57,330 bases of DNA. Origin: a virus. Made by a program: the position numbers and the translations under genes. Positions 9,923 to 19,591 of this stretch are shown one piece after another. Location: positions 1 through 57,330 of IMG/VR virus record IMGVR_UViG_3300022926_000015; one strand, written 5' to 3'. The number at the start of each line of letters is the position of its first letter. Positions within the stretch are counted from its first letter, which is position 1. Under the pieces are notes generated by a model that saw only the letters and a program-made list of their open reading frames with translations, was not told where the DNA came from and searched no databases.

Positions 9923-12900
9923 TGTTTCAAACTCAAGTATATTATAAGTCAGGGCTGACAGCAGACCCAAATATTTGCACGTCACAGCATGACACTTTAT
10001 TTGCGGTCAATGGAATTCCTGCAGACCCTGGAACTTTACCAGATACCTATATCGTATGGTATGATCAGATTGATATTAATGGAAATCCTCATGGACTTTC
10101 AGATAATGCATCTATTTCAGATCTAAGCCTATTTAAAGTACGTATTTATATTAATCAGTTACAGGGGTTATTAGGAAATTCAGGTTATGAATGTTCACCT
10201 GGTGTATATTCATCTATATCATTTGATGGTAGTTTATCCAGTGGAAGCGCCTTTATTGCTGATTATGATCCTAATAGTCAACTAAAATGGGAGAACACGA
10301 CAACATGTACATATGGTTCCAGTGGAACTTCTGGGACTAGTGGAACTTCTGGAACTAGTGGTGGTGGCCCAGTTGTAGGACTTCCAGATTCTGTTAAAAA
10401 ATTCCAAGTATATTTTACTGGGGATTTAAATGAAGGATCGTATTGTAGCGGAATTCAAACTGCTTGGTTGTATTATGATGGAACAGAAACGTATACATTA
10501 ATCGAACAAATAATATATGCGCATACTCAAGGTTCTATTAATTTATTAATTTTCCCAAATCCAGTTGGAGAACCACCCGCTGCAAATGTACCTAATTTAA
10601 CTGATCCTGCTGTATATTCTACATTTGGATTAGAACCTTTATACCCTGGATCTTACGGAGACTCTATATCTGAATTTTACATTAATGGTAATGGAACTAG
10701 TAGTGTTTGGTTAATGGCAGGAGGTAGTCAAACAGACTACAGCCAAAATAATTTAGTTTTAGTTCCTTCAATAGATCCTGGAACTCAACCTGATGCTGCA
10801 GGATGGACACCACTATTATGTCCAGGTTCTTCAGGTATTCAAATTAATCTTTTATATGCAACGACTTCTAGTACTTTTTGTTCTAGTCCTTTAAATAATC
10901 CATACTACTATTACACTGGCCCTGGAGGCCCTTCCTATAATACCATAGATGAGTTAGTTAATAATAGTATAAGCATCTTTAGCACTCCAGAAGACGCCGT
11001 TCAAAATTTCTATGATAATAACCATACGACGAACGTTGCTACTTCAGGGATGTATTCGACTTCAGTCGATTATGGTTACTTTTGGGATCAATTTCAACAA
11101 AATTGGCTACCTACTACTATTTCATGTGCAACTGCAGGAGATCCAGTATTACAGCAAAAAACAATACAAGTATCTCAATGTAATAGCGCTTCTGAGTTTG
11201 TTGGTTTTTGTCATTATCCTAAGATCGATGTTGAAGTATTCTATATGTCTAGTTCTCCATTGGACCTACTCACCATAGTAAAAAATAACATCTATTTATA
11301 TACAGATCCTTCTGGTGCTGAAAATTCAAATTACAACAAGCTTATTGATTATGATGTAATAGGAGCTGCAGATGGCAGCATTTCTCCTAATCAATATTTT
11401 ATTTGGACAGGATCTCATTACATAGGGAATGACATTAACGGAGGTTCAGTTCCTAGTTATTCAGGTTCTATTTGGGAAGGTAAAGAATGCCCAAGCGTGA
11501 CAAGAGATCCTAAATATAGTACAGTAGACCTAAACACTGGAGGATATAAAGTATATTATGCTTTTTATAAGTGTGGACCCAATACAATTGGACAGAGTGC
11601 AAATTCATATCCATTGTATCTAATAGATGGTAAGCATGGAATTAATGAGACTAATTACATATCTGATTTCATTGATTATATAAATGGTCAATCTAGGACT
11701 GTTTTTTCTAAAAACATATGTGGGTGTGTTGAATATGTTCATAGAATTATAGCTAACACTGAATATGAAGCAAAGGTTCTTTTAGAAAATTATTACGACT
11801 TAGTAGAATTTTCAGATGCTACAACTTTAGGAATATTTAGTGAATCTACACTGAACTTATATAGTTCTTGTTTAGATTGTGGTAATGATTCTAATAGATT
11901 AGAATACACGCTTCCATATATAGAAGAGGCCATTCCAGAAAATCCTGGGCCAAATTTAAAAGCTGAAAAAAATTACAAGCTAGATAATTTATCTAAGCCT
12001 CTATTGAGAACTAATCCAAAACTCAGTACTAATGTTAAGTTAGTAGTAGATAGCGAGGATAGAATATATTTTGATTCAATAAATGCGAATAGAGGGCTCG
12101 CCGATTCTAGATATAAAAAATATGAATTAAGTCCTAGTTCTAAGTTTTCTTATGATTTAGCATCATATTATAGAAATACGTCTACTCCGATAGATTCTAC
12201 ATTTGATACTAAAAGAAATTATTCTGATTACTCGGTTTTAGATGATTATTCTAAACAATTTGAGGAAGATTATCATTACGGTACTCGTGTTAATTCTTCT
12301 AAGCTGTATAGTGAAGATTATAGAATGATGGCACCTATTTGGTTAGATAATAATCTTCCAACGAAATTTGTTATCTACAGAGTAGAAGATCCTCTTCCAA
12401 AAACTAATTTCACGGATTTATCTGATGATAAATTAGATAGAATTACAAAAATTACAAGAAATTCTAAAATTGTTAAAGTTTTTGATTTAAGTAATTCCTC
12501 ATCGATTGGTAAATATTTAAGATCGCACGTACAGGATGAGTTTTTCCCTGAAACTCCATTAACTATCACTATGGAGGAAGGAGAAAGTTCAACTTTTAAT
12601 GGGGTTGATTTATTAAAAGGAGGTTTTGTTAATAAGCCAGAGTTTATATACGATGATTTTGTTAAAAAGGATTCTCCATTAATAGATGAGAATGATTTTA
12701 TAACTGATGGATTTAGAAGAAATAAAGTTGCATGTGCAAATCTAGTAAACTTAGAGTTTATGTTTAATGATGAGGATGCAAAAGACTATTCTGTAAATAG
12801 ATATTTTGGACTATATGTAGATGATTTTGATTCAGGTACTGGAGAGATAGCTTATATAAAAAATGGACTAATTAAATTTAAGTCATTAGACTCATATTTA

Positions 12901-15900
12901 GGAGGAGAAGATCCGACATTCTGTATACCTGAATATAAACTACTTCAAAATGCTGGGGTATTATCATATGCCAGATTAAATCAAAAATTCTATAATTTAG
13001 ATGCTGCAAATGCGTATACCGCTTCAAGATATAATGTTTCTATAAAAGCAACTGACTCAGAAATAAATTCGATGCTTGGTATTACCAGTAAGAATAAATC
13101 ATTATCTATTATTGAAAACCAAAAAGCAGGTAAAGACTTTATTAAATTACAAGTTGTTGATACTCCAAATAGTAATGATATTATTAGAGTTAGTAAAGTT
13201 AAAAAAGAGGCGGTTAGGTTTAAGATTATAAAAAATGTAGGAAACGAAACTATATCGATTTCTGATGAATTTGGTAATTATATTGAATTTACTTCTGGAC
13301 AAGATTCAAATTCTACTTGGTTATCATTAAATTCTAAGTGGATTGACATTCCGGTTAATCCTCAAAACTATCCTCAGCAAACTCTAAATTTCTATGCTAG
13401 ATATAGTTTAAGTTTAGAATCTAGTGATCTAGCAGAAAGCGTAGTGATTAGGGAAAGACTTACAAGCTTAGTTGATAATAATATAAATGTTACAACAGTT
13501 TCTAGTATTATCGCATCTAAAGAGATATACACAAATGTTAATCAGTTAGAAGGAATATTTTATGCCGATAATTCTGGTAATATTCCTAAAAAAGGATTTA
13601 CTTCTAATAGGTTTTCAGCACTTGGTAGTTTTTCAGACATTGCGTTTTCAATTGCTGGTATAATTAGAAATAATACAGATTATGATGCGTACAACATTGA
13701 CAATAATATTTTCATATTAAATAATGTTGATGGATATAAATTAATGGATTCTACAATATTGATTTCTAATAATAATGGTACTCAATTTCTAGAATCTGAT
13801 TTAATGGACGTCAATAACAATTTAGAATTAAGTAATGATATTCTAGATTACTATACTTCCTATTATTTTACAGGAGGCCACTCTTCAAAAAAATCAGTAT
13901 ATGTTAATAGTGATGTTATATCTGAAATAGAAATTGGAGACTACTTACCTACTAAATATAAAGAAAGGTATAATAAAGTTTTAGATATTGTTGAAGATCC
14001 CGACTTAAAGGATAATTACTACAAATTAATTTTAGAATCAAAGAATGATTTAGTCTCTGGAGATTATTTAGCATATGTTAAAAACAAGATCTATCTAGGT
14101 TTATTTTCAGCATATGACATATATGACATGAATTTTGATTTTTATGATACCTCTAATTCCGAACTAAAGGAATTAAATTATGAAACTCGTGAAAATATTA
14201 ATTATGCGCCATATGAAAATTCAAGTATTGGTAATCTAGATCAAAGTGAAATATTATCTTCTGATTTTGGATTAAATCCTAGAGAATATTTTTCAAATCT
14301 TTTACCAATATTAAAGGACGAAGATTCAAAAGAGGATAATCTTGAAAAGATATATTCAGAATATGATAGATTAAAGGAAAATTACCTAAAAGAATTTTCA
14401 ACTAATTCGAGAGTTGTTCCTAACATTAATAAGTGGGTATTAAAAGATACTTTAAATGTTAGAGAAGAACCTTATTATTTAAATACAAATGAAGCGTTCG
14501 GTAGAACTAATTTTTCTCCAGATATTAGAGTTGAGGGTAGAAATAGAGATGCATTTACACATGAGTGGTTTTATTTAGATCAATGGCCTGAATATTTCAC
14601 GTACGATATGCATAATGATGGTTTTAGTTATATTAATTTTGTTGAAGGATTTGAGTTAGATAGATCAACATTTATAGATGTTGATAATGACTATTTTGAT
14701 CTATTCATGGTTAATGACGGTAGAGAGCTTACGGTTGAATTTGAAGATCCTAGTGATCCAAATGCTACATTAAGCACGGTTTTCTTTACAAAAACTAATC
14801 TATCAAAAAAATATACCATTATATCAGGAGGATCAACTGATGATTTTGCAAGTACCATATTTAAAGGTTTAAAGTTTACCTTTAAAGAAAAGAAAGACTT
14901 AAATTCAAATAATTCGGAATCTGTTAAAAATTCTAAGTTTAATGGTTATAAGTTTAGTACAATTGTAAAAGTAAATAATTCATCTAATACCAACAGCATA
15001 CAGTATGAATTTATTAAGAACGAGAAATTCAAGTATGTTATTTTCTATATACAGCTTAATATTGAAGACTCTTTTATCGGTGATTACTTAAACAGAAAAT
15101 ACCTATATGAACTTCAACATAAAATAGTTTTAGACAACGATATAAATGGTCAGCCATTCTATAGATATGCAGATGTTGGAATCGACGGTGCGATTGAGGT
15201 TTCTTCTATCAACTGGTCTCCTTCAGCGTTCCCATATATATTAAATGGAATTCCACATAATGATGGAAGTTTACCTGCATTTGATACACAGATGGCATCT
15301 ACTGAAGATGGAAGCTATGGTAGGTTAAAAATAGATTATGGATTTGGAACTTATTATTATTTAGATGTTGTTAAAGTTATAAGTGTAGATCAAATTCAAG
15401 TTTCTGGGGTACCTTACTACTACGATCAAAATGGAGTAATTCAAGTCGTTAATCCATATACAATTCCTATTCAGGCACAGTCTAACGCATCGTATACATA
15501 TGAGGGTGGTGGAGTAAACGCTCACCAAATATTATTATCGCAACTTTCTGCAAGCAATGTATTTGATAAGATAAATACTGGATCAGAAGATATAAAATAT
15601 ACTATTATCGATTCCTTTGGAAATGAAATATCTAATAAATTTAGAGTTAGAATTGATGATGGTAATGAAATAATAAAGAACTCGAGTATAATTTCTGAAA
15701 TAGACACAGATACTCCAAAGAGCTATAAGCTAAAAAAGGAAACAATAGGATATACTTTAGAAGAAGGACAAAAATATTATCCATTCTTGATTAGACATAA
15801 TGGAAAATATACGGTTGATTTGACTCCGGTTGTTACGTTTACTGATATTTACTCGTTTAACAAAGTCATTAGAGATCAAAGAGAATACGATCCTTTATTT

Positions 15901-16827
15901 AAAAATTTAAAAGAGCCTTACTATAAACTTAATCTATCTACAAACTACGATGTTAATAAATCTCTTGCGTTTTACAATAGGTATAATCGATTAGGAGTTG
16001 CATTTAACGTAGGATTTATTTCTGATAAAGGGAAACACGATTCAGAGTGGGGTTTAATTAAAAATCATTTTTATCACAAGGTAAATGATATTAATACAAT
16101 TGGAGTTACTAAACTTACAGAAAGTAGTAAATATTTACCTCAATATCCTTTAATAGGTGAGACTGCTATTGATAAGCGAGATATTAATGTATTTAAATCA
16201 TCATGGGAAGATGGTTATTATATTAGATCTAGGGCAGGTGGAGAAATAGATTACTTACCGGGTACTGTAGAGACGTTAGAAGAAAAATCATATTTAGGAT
16301 CTACTGTTATTAAATATAAGCCTTCATATAGCATATATAGCTTTACTACGTCGAATGTCAGTTCAGCATCAGAACTAGATTTTATTGTTAAAAATAGATC
16401 TAATGAAACAGATATTGTATTTTTTGAAGATGATTCTCAGATAATTGTAGATTTTTACATGGAAGATTTAGTTTCTAAAATTATTGGGGAAGATGGTTTA
16501 AATAAAACGATAGAAAAGTTTGTATCTCCTGAAAAATCAGAAGGAGATCAAACAACAATAAATGACGACGTTCTATCATATGCTTTAAATAATATGGTTA
16601 ATTTATATTCTATAGACAATATAAATATTTTTTCTAAGAAGAGAAAAGGAATTCCATCTGAAATAATATCAACGCAAGATCTATCTTTAATTGATAATGG
16701 ATATGAAAAAGACTCTGACTTTACATATAGAATGCATGGTCAAAAGCCACTGAATTTTAGACTAATATATAATAAAAAGCTAGGCTACACTTATAGCTTG
16801 AGAGCTTTGATAAAAATACAAGCATAA
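9922..16827 (+). CDS. Giant 2301-residue tail structural protein
   Basis: The largest gene of the window. Residues about 135-150 are a SSGTSGTSGTSGTSGGG linker encoded by 9-bp units, separating a Cys-containing N-terminal domain from a second Cys-rich beta region (to about residue 660). The remainder is Asn/Asp/Tyr-rich beta structure with many short charged turns and no clear enzymatic motif. Cys residues recur in pairs in the first 650 residues (for example CGCVEYVHRI and SCLDCGND), suggesting a metal or disulphide knob. Size, order and composition fit a fibre or fibre-connecting baseplate protein; no T4 homologue is recognisable. Confidence 0.6.
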   Translation: MFQTQVYYKSGLTADPNICTSQHDTLFAVNGIPADPGTLPDTYIVWYDQIDINGNPHGLSDNASISDLSLFKVRIYINQLQGLLGNSGYECSPGVYSSISFDGSLSSGSAFIADYDPNSQLKWENTTTCTYGSSGTSGTSGTSGTSGGGPVVGLPDSVKKFQVYFTGDLNEGSYCSGIQTAWLYYDGTETYTLIEQIIYAHTQGSINLLIFPNPVGEPPAANVPNLTDPAVYSTFGLEPLYPGSYGDSISEFYINGNGTSSVWLMAGGSQTDYSQNNLVLVPSIDPGTQPDAAGWTPLLCPGSSGIQINLLYATTSSTFCSSPLNNPYYYYTGPGGPSYNTIDELVNNSISIFSTPEDAVQNFYDNNHTTNVATSGMYSTSVDYGYFWDQFQQNWLPTTISCATAGDPVLQQKTIQVSQCNSASEFVGFCHYPKIDVEVFYMSSSPLDLLTIVKNNIYLYTDPSGAENSNYNKLIDYDVIGAADGSISPNQYFIWTGSHYIGNDINGGSVPSYSGSIWEGKECPSVTRDPKYSTVDLNTGGYKVYYAFYKCGPNTIGQSANSYPLYLIDGKHGINETNYISDFIDYINGQSRTVFSKNICGCVEYVHRIIANTEYEAKVLLENYYDLVEFSDATTLGIFSESTLNLYSSCLDCGNDSNRLEYTLPYIEEAIPENPGPNLKAEKNYKLDNLSKPLLRTNPKLSTNVKLVVDSEDRIYFDSINANRGLADSRYKKYELSPSSKFSYDLASYYRNTSTPIDSTFDTKRNYSDYSVLDDYSKQFEEDYHYGTRVNSSKLYSEDYRMMAPIWLDNNLPTKFVIYRVEDPLPKTNFTDLSDDKLDRITKITRNSKIVKVFDLSNSSSIGKYLRSHVQDEFFPETPLTITMEEGESSTFNGVDLLKGGFVNKPEFIYDDFVKKDSPLIDENDFITDGFRRNKVACANLVNLEFMFNDEDAKDYSVNRYFGLYVDDFDSGTGEIAYIKNGLIKFKSLDSYLGGEDPTFCIPEYKLLQNAGVLSYARLNQKFYNLDAANAYTASRYNVSIKATDSEINSMLGITSKNKSLSIIENQKAGKDFIKLQVVDTPNSNDIIRVSKVKKEAVRFKIIKNVGNETISISDEFGNYIEFTSGQDSNSTWLSLNSKWIDIPVNPQNYPQQTLNFYARYSLSLESSDLAESVVIRERLTSLVDNNINVTTVSSIIASKEIYTNVNQLEGIFYADNSGNIPKKGFTSNRFSALGSFSDIAFSIAGIIRNNTDYDAYNIDNNIFILNNVDGYKLMDSTILISNNNGTQFLESDLMDVNNNLELSNDILDYYTSYYFTGGHSSKKSVYVNSDVISEIEIGDYLPTKYKERYNKVLDIVEDPDLKDNYYKLILESKNDLVSGDYLAYVKNKIYLGLFSAYDIYDMNFDFYDTSNSELKELNYETRENINYAPYENSSIGNLDQSEILSSDFGLNPREYFSNLLPILKDEDSKEDNLEKIYSEYDRLKENYLKEFSTNSRVVPNINKWVLKDTLNVREEPYYLNTNEAFGRTNFSPDIRVEGRNRDAFTHEWFYLDQWPEYFTYDMHNDGFSYINFVEGFELDRSTFIDVDNDYFDLFMVNDGRELTVEFEDPSDPNATLSTVFFTKTNLSKKYTIISGGSTDDFASTIFKGLKFTFKEKKDLNSNNSESVKNSKFNGYKFSTIVKVNNSSNTNSIQYEFIKNEKFKYVIFYIQLNIEDSFIGDYLNRKYLYELQHKIVLDNDINGQPFYRYADVGIDGAIEVSSINWSPSAFPYILNGIPHNDGSLPAFDTQMASTEDGSYGRLKIDYGFGTYYYLDVVKVISVDQIQVSGVPYYYDQNGVIQVVNPYTIPIQAQSNASYTYEGGGVNAHQILLSQLSASNVFDKINTGSEDIKYTIIDSFGNEISNKFRVRIDDGNEIIKNSSIISEIDTDTPKSYKLKKETIGYTLEEGQKYYPFLIRHNGKYTVDLTPVVTFTDIYSFNKVIRDQREYDPLFKNLKEPYYKLNLSTNYDVNKSLAFYNRYNRLGVAFNVGFISDKGKHDSEWGLIKNHFYHKVNDINTIGVTKLTESSKYLPQYPLIGETAIDKRDINVFKSSWEDGYYIRSRAGGEIDYLPGTVETLEEKSYLGSTVIKYKPSYSIYSFTTSNVSSASELDFIVKNRSNETDIVFFEDDSQIIVDFYMEDLVSKIIGEDGLNKTIEKFVSPEKSEGDQTTINDDVLSYALNNMVNLYSIDNINIFSKKRKGIPSEIISTQDLSLIDNGYEKDSDFTYRMHGQKPLNFRLIYNKKLGYTYSLRALIKIQA
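10324..10359 (+). repeat. Short tandem repeat encoding Gly-Thr-Ser linker
   Basis: Two near-identical 18-bp units (GGAACTTCTGGGACTAGT then GGAACTTCTGGAACTAGT, one difference), each made of two 9-bp half-units, followed by GGT repeats. They encode a GTSGTSGTSGTSGGG linker in the giant structural protein. Such repeats tend to change copy number by slippage. Confidence 0.85.
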
Positions 16828-16828
16828 A

Positions 16829-18757
16829 ATGCCAATCAATATTAAAGAAATATTGTATCCTAGTGATACCGATTTTATTAAGTGGGAAAAAGTAAATTAT
16901 AACTTTGACCAAATTCTTACCAATGGCGGTAAAGAAGGACCTAAAGGAGTTAAAGGAGACTCTGGATCTATTGGTGCTTCTGGCATTAAAGGAGATCAAG
17001 GTGTTAAAGGAGATCAAGGCGTTAAAGGAGATCAAGGATCTTCTATAAACTATTGGGATAGAATGCAGCATTCACAGCATAATGCATTTATAGTTAAGCC
17101 AAAAGATGACACTAATGCTGAAGAAACTGCCGTCTTTATTGGTGATACTTTATATGAAGAAGGTATAAATAATGGAGATATTGATGTCAACTCTCAATTA
17201 ACCATCGGACAAAGTAGTGTTTTTTCGTATGTTCAGAAATGGTTACCTTATGGAAATAATTTAGAAAATCTAACTATTAGAGGAGAATCTACGAGTGATT
17301 ATAATGGTAACGGTACTCCAGGTACTAATTGGATTATTCAACCAGAAACAGGTTCAACATCAACTAAATTGTCAATACAGTCTCAAGTTATTTCTTTAAA
17401 TGGATACCAATCTATTGAAATAGCAAATAGTAATGGAGTTAACTTTTTAGCCGGAGGAGACGTAACTATAGATCCTAATTCTATATTTAATGGTACCTCG
17501 GTTTTTAATAATAATGTTACCATTAATGCAGATTTAGATGTTGGTGGAGAATTATCAGTTGGTGGAAATTTATCAAGTTTTACCGGTAATGGAGGAATAC
17601 TAATTCCTAACGGTACAACTGCAGAAAGACCAATTCCCGATGTTGGTATTATTAGATTTAACACATCTAAAGACAAGTATGAGGGCTATCATGGAGATGG
17701 AGCATGGGTAGATTTTAATAGATTATCAAACCCTTCAAAAACTTCATATATTTCTATACAGGGTGATTCTGATTATGCAAATTCTGCTAATAATGAAGCA
17801 AGTATTACATTAGGCGGTGTTGAAAAGGTAAATATAGGTGGAGTTTTTGGTGGAACTGATTCTATTTCAAGTGTTATTAGATTAAATGATAGGGCAGTTG
17901 TTTCCGAAAAAATTTATTTAAATTCAACGGGAACTACAAATACTACATCTCCAGGTATTACTTGGAAGCCAGGCGGTCAAGGAAATCTACAACTTGGAAT
18001 CACAGCTGCACTAAGTAACAATACTACTATTTCAAGAAGAACACTTGGCGACTATTTCGAATGGATACCTATTAATGTAGATAATAAATGGATGGTTCCT
18101 TTAAGCAATCAATCTTTTTGGTTTGATAATCCAACTCAAGGAAATGATGTAATTACAGGGGTTAATACATATGTTACTAATGATATTTTTACAAGTGGTA
18201 GTACTGGACAAACTAAAATATCCACAATTGTTGATTTGGGATCAAGTAACCTTAGAATGACTAAAGTTGGAAATATGGTGACTGTTTGGGCTAGATTATC
18301 GTTTGATATTCTTACTTCTAGTCATATTAGTAATTTTACACAGGTTGATAAAGTTTCATCTAATGATGCTTTAATTGGAGATTCTAGTATTGCTAACGAT
18401 CCCTTTTTAATTAACTTAAGAAGGTTTGCTAATTTAAAGAATGCATTTAGCCAAATAATGTTTCCAATAAGGGCTAATCTATTAAATTATGGGGCAGACG
18501 ATACTAATGATGATGTTCAACTATGGGGTTTTATAAAACCAGGAACTACTCAGATAGCGTTAGCAACCCAGTCTCAAAATCCTTCAGGTTCAGATACAGT
18601 AACAACAATTGTTGACAGTGGAGATATATCAAAGGCATTTGCAACAAATGCACCAATAGAACTAGAGTTTACCTTTTCTTATCCAACCGATACAAATTCT
18701 TGGGAAACCATAAACATTGTAGGTGGAGGAAACATAGGTGGAGGCGGCCCATTATAA
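16829..18757 (+). CDS. Collagen-repeat tail fibre protein
   Basis: 642 residues. After a short N-terminal region there are about 13 consecutive Gly-X-Y triplets (roughly residues 33-72, including GVKGDQ three times), the collagen-like stalk found in many phage fibres, where it forms a trimeric rod. Around residues 255-300 the segment TTAERPIPDVGIIRFNTSKD leading to YEGYHGDGAWVDF is a well-known fibre/head-decoration motif. The C-terminus ends in a Gly-rich tail. It is likely a receptor-binding or accessory fibre. It overlaps no neighbour and follows the giant protein by one base. Confidence 0.75.
   Translation: MPINIKEILYPSDTDFIKWEKVNYNFDQILTNGGKEGPKGVKGDSGSIGASGIKGDQGVKGDQGVKGDQGSSINYWDRMQHSQHNAFIVKPKDDTNAEETAVFIGDTLYEEGINNGDIDVNSQLTIGQSSVFSYVQKWLPYGNNLENLTIRGESTSDYNGNGTPGTNWIIQPETGSTSTKLSIQSQVISLNGYQSIEIANSNGVNFLAGGDVTIDPNSIFNGTSVFNNNVTINADLDVGGELSVGGNLSSFTGNGGILIPNGTTAERPIPDVGIIRFNTSKDKYEGYHGDGAWVDFNRLSNPSKTSYISIQGDSDYANSANNEASITLGGVEKVNIGGVFGGTDSISSVIRLNDRAVVSEKIYLNSTGTTNTTSPGITWKPGGQGNLQLGITAALSNNTTISRRTLGDYFEWIPINVDNKWMVPLSNQSFWFDNPTQGNDVITGVNTYVTNDIFTSGSTGQTKISTIVDLGSSNLRMTKVGNMVTVWARLSFDILTSSHISNFTQVDKVSSNDALIGDSSIANDPFLINLRRFANLKNAFSQIMFPIRANLLNYGADDTNDDVQLWGFIKPGTTQIALATQSQNPSGSDTVTTIVDSGDISKAFATNAPIELEFTFSYPTDTNSWETINIVGGGNIGGGGPL
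16988..17037 (+). repeat. 18-bp direct repeats encoding collagen-like GVKGDQ
   Basis: Units AAAGGAGATCAAGGTGTT, AAAGGAGATCAAGGCGTT and a partial third copy follow each other directly. They encode the last Gly-X-Y triplets of the fibre stalk. The near-identity at DNA level points to recent expansion. Confidence 0.85.
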
Positions 18758-18768
18758 TAACTATATAC

Positions 18769-19590
18769 ATGCTTAAATTAATTAACATATTTAACTGGAT
18801 TAAATCTTTGGATAAAAATACTCTTGCTTTTATTGCTGGAGGAGTTTTAGTTATGTTTATGATGCAACAGTGCAATCGTATTGATAATTTAAAAGAAGAT
18901 CTTAGAAAAACTGAAATGCTTGCAGAAACTAATTTAAATAATTATATAGCTGCTAATGATTCTATTAGAAATTTTAAAAACAAGAATGGAGATTTAGTTT
19001 CACAAATATCTAGTTATCAATTTGACATAAGCGATTTGCAGAAAATAAACAAAGATCTTACTTCTAATTACATAGATGCTTTATCTCTAAATGAAGAATT
19101 AGAAGGTGTAAAAAGTTTATTAATGAGTGAAATTCAAATTAGAGACAGCATTATTGCAGCAACTACCACTACGCAAGTAAATGATTCTACTGCAGTTATT
19201 AAATTTCAAAGAAATGATGATTTTGGAAATGGTAATTCTAGAAATATTTCAGGTTCTTTAACAGTAATGAGAACGCTAAAGGGCTGGAATTCAACCAATG
19301 TTTCTTTATTGGCTAATCAAAATTTAACTCTTAGGGCGGCTATTGAAAATATAGAGGGTATAGATCAAGTTAAAATTTCAACTTCATATCCTGGATTAAC
19401 TATAGGATCTATTGAAAATATAAATTTGATAAATAATAAACTAAACAATAGATCAAAAGAGAATACAGGAGGCTGGTCCGGAGGAATAGGAATCGGATAT
19501 GGCGTATCTTTAACGAACGAAAAAACAATAGGAATAGGACCAACAATTAATTTTGGATTATATTGGTCTCCAAAATGGTTAAGATTTTAA
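18769..19590 (+). CDS. Membrane-anchored coiled-coil protein, Bacteroidota-phage type (spanin-like?)
   Basis: 273 residues from an ATG 11 nt after the fibre gene; a longer frame would overlap that gene and lacks sense. An N-terminal membrane segment (NTLAFIAGGVLVMFMMQQCN, about residues 17-36) is followed by a coiled coil (residues 40-125). After a linker comes a C-terminal Gly-rich beta domain ending GPTINFGLYWSPKWLRF. This layout is typical of a family common in phages of Bacteroidetes (I associate it with DUF6549/DUF6808-like proteins, from memory). A spanin-like lysis or envelope-contact role is possible; function is unproven. No lysin or holin is visible beside it. Confidence 0.6.
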   Translation: MLKLINIFNWIKSLDKNTLAFIAGGVLVMFMMQQCNRIDNLKEDLRKTEMLAETNLNNYIAANDSIRNFKNKNGDLVSQISSYQFDISDLQKINKDLTSNYIDALSLNEELEGVKSLLMSEIQIRDSIIAATTTTQVNDSTAVIKFQRNDDFGNGNSRNISGSLTVMRTLKGWNSTNVSLLANQNLTLRAAIENIEGIDQVKISTSYPGLTIGSIENINLINNKLNNRSKENTGGWSGGIGIGYGVSLTNEKTIGIGPTINFGLYWSPKWLRF

Positions 19591-19591
19591 T

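Noticed and set aside
16988-17037. CRISPR-like repeat array
   Set aside because: The repeats are directly adjacent, have no spacers and encode collagen-like triplets in frame.
18700-18768. Longer N-terminus for the membrane coiled-coil protein
   Set aside because: It would overlap the fibre gene and add a His/Arg/Trp-rich stretch before a good membrane anchor; the ATG at 18769 follows a normal A/T-rich leader.
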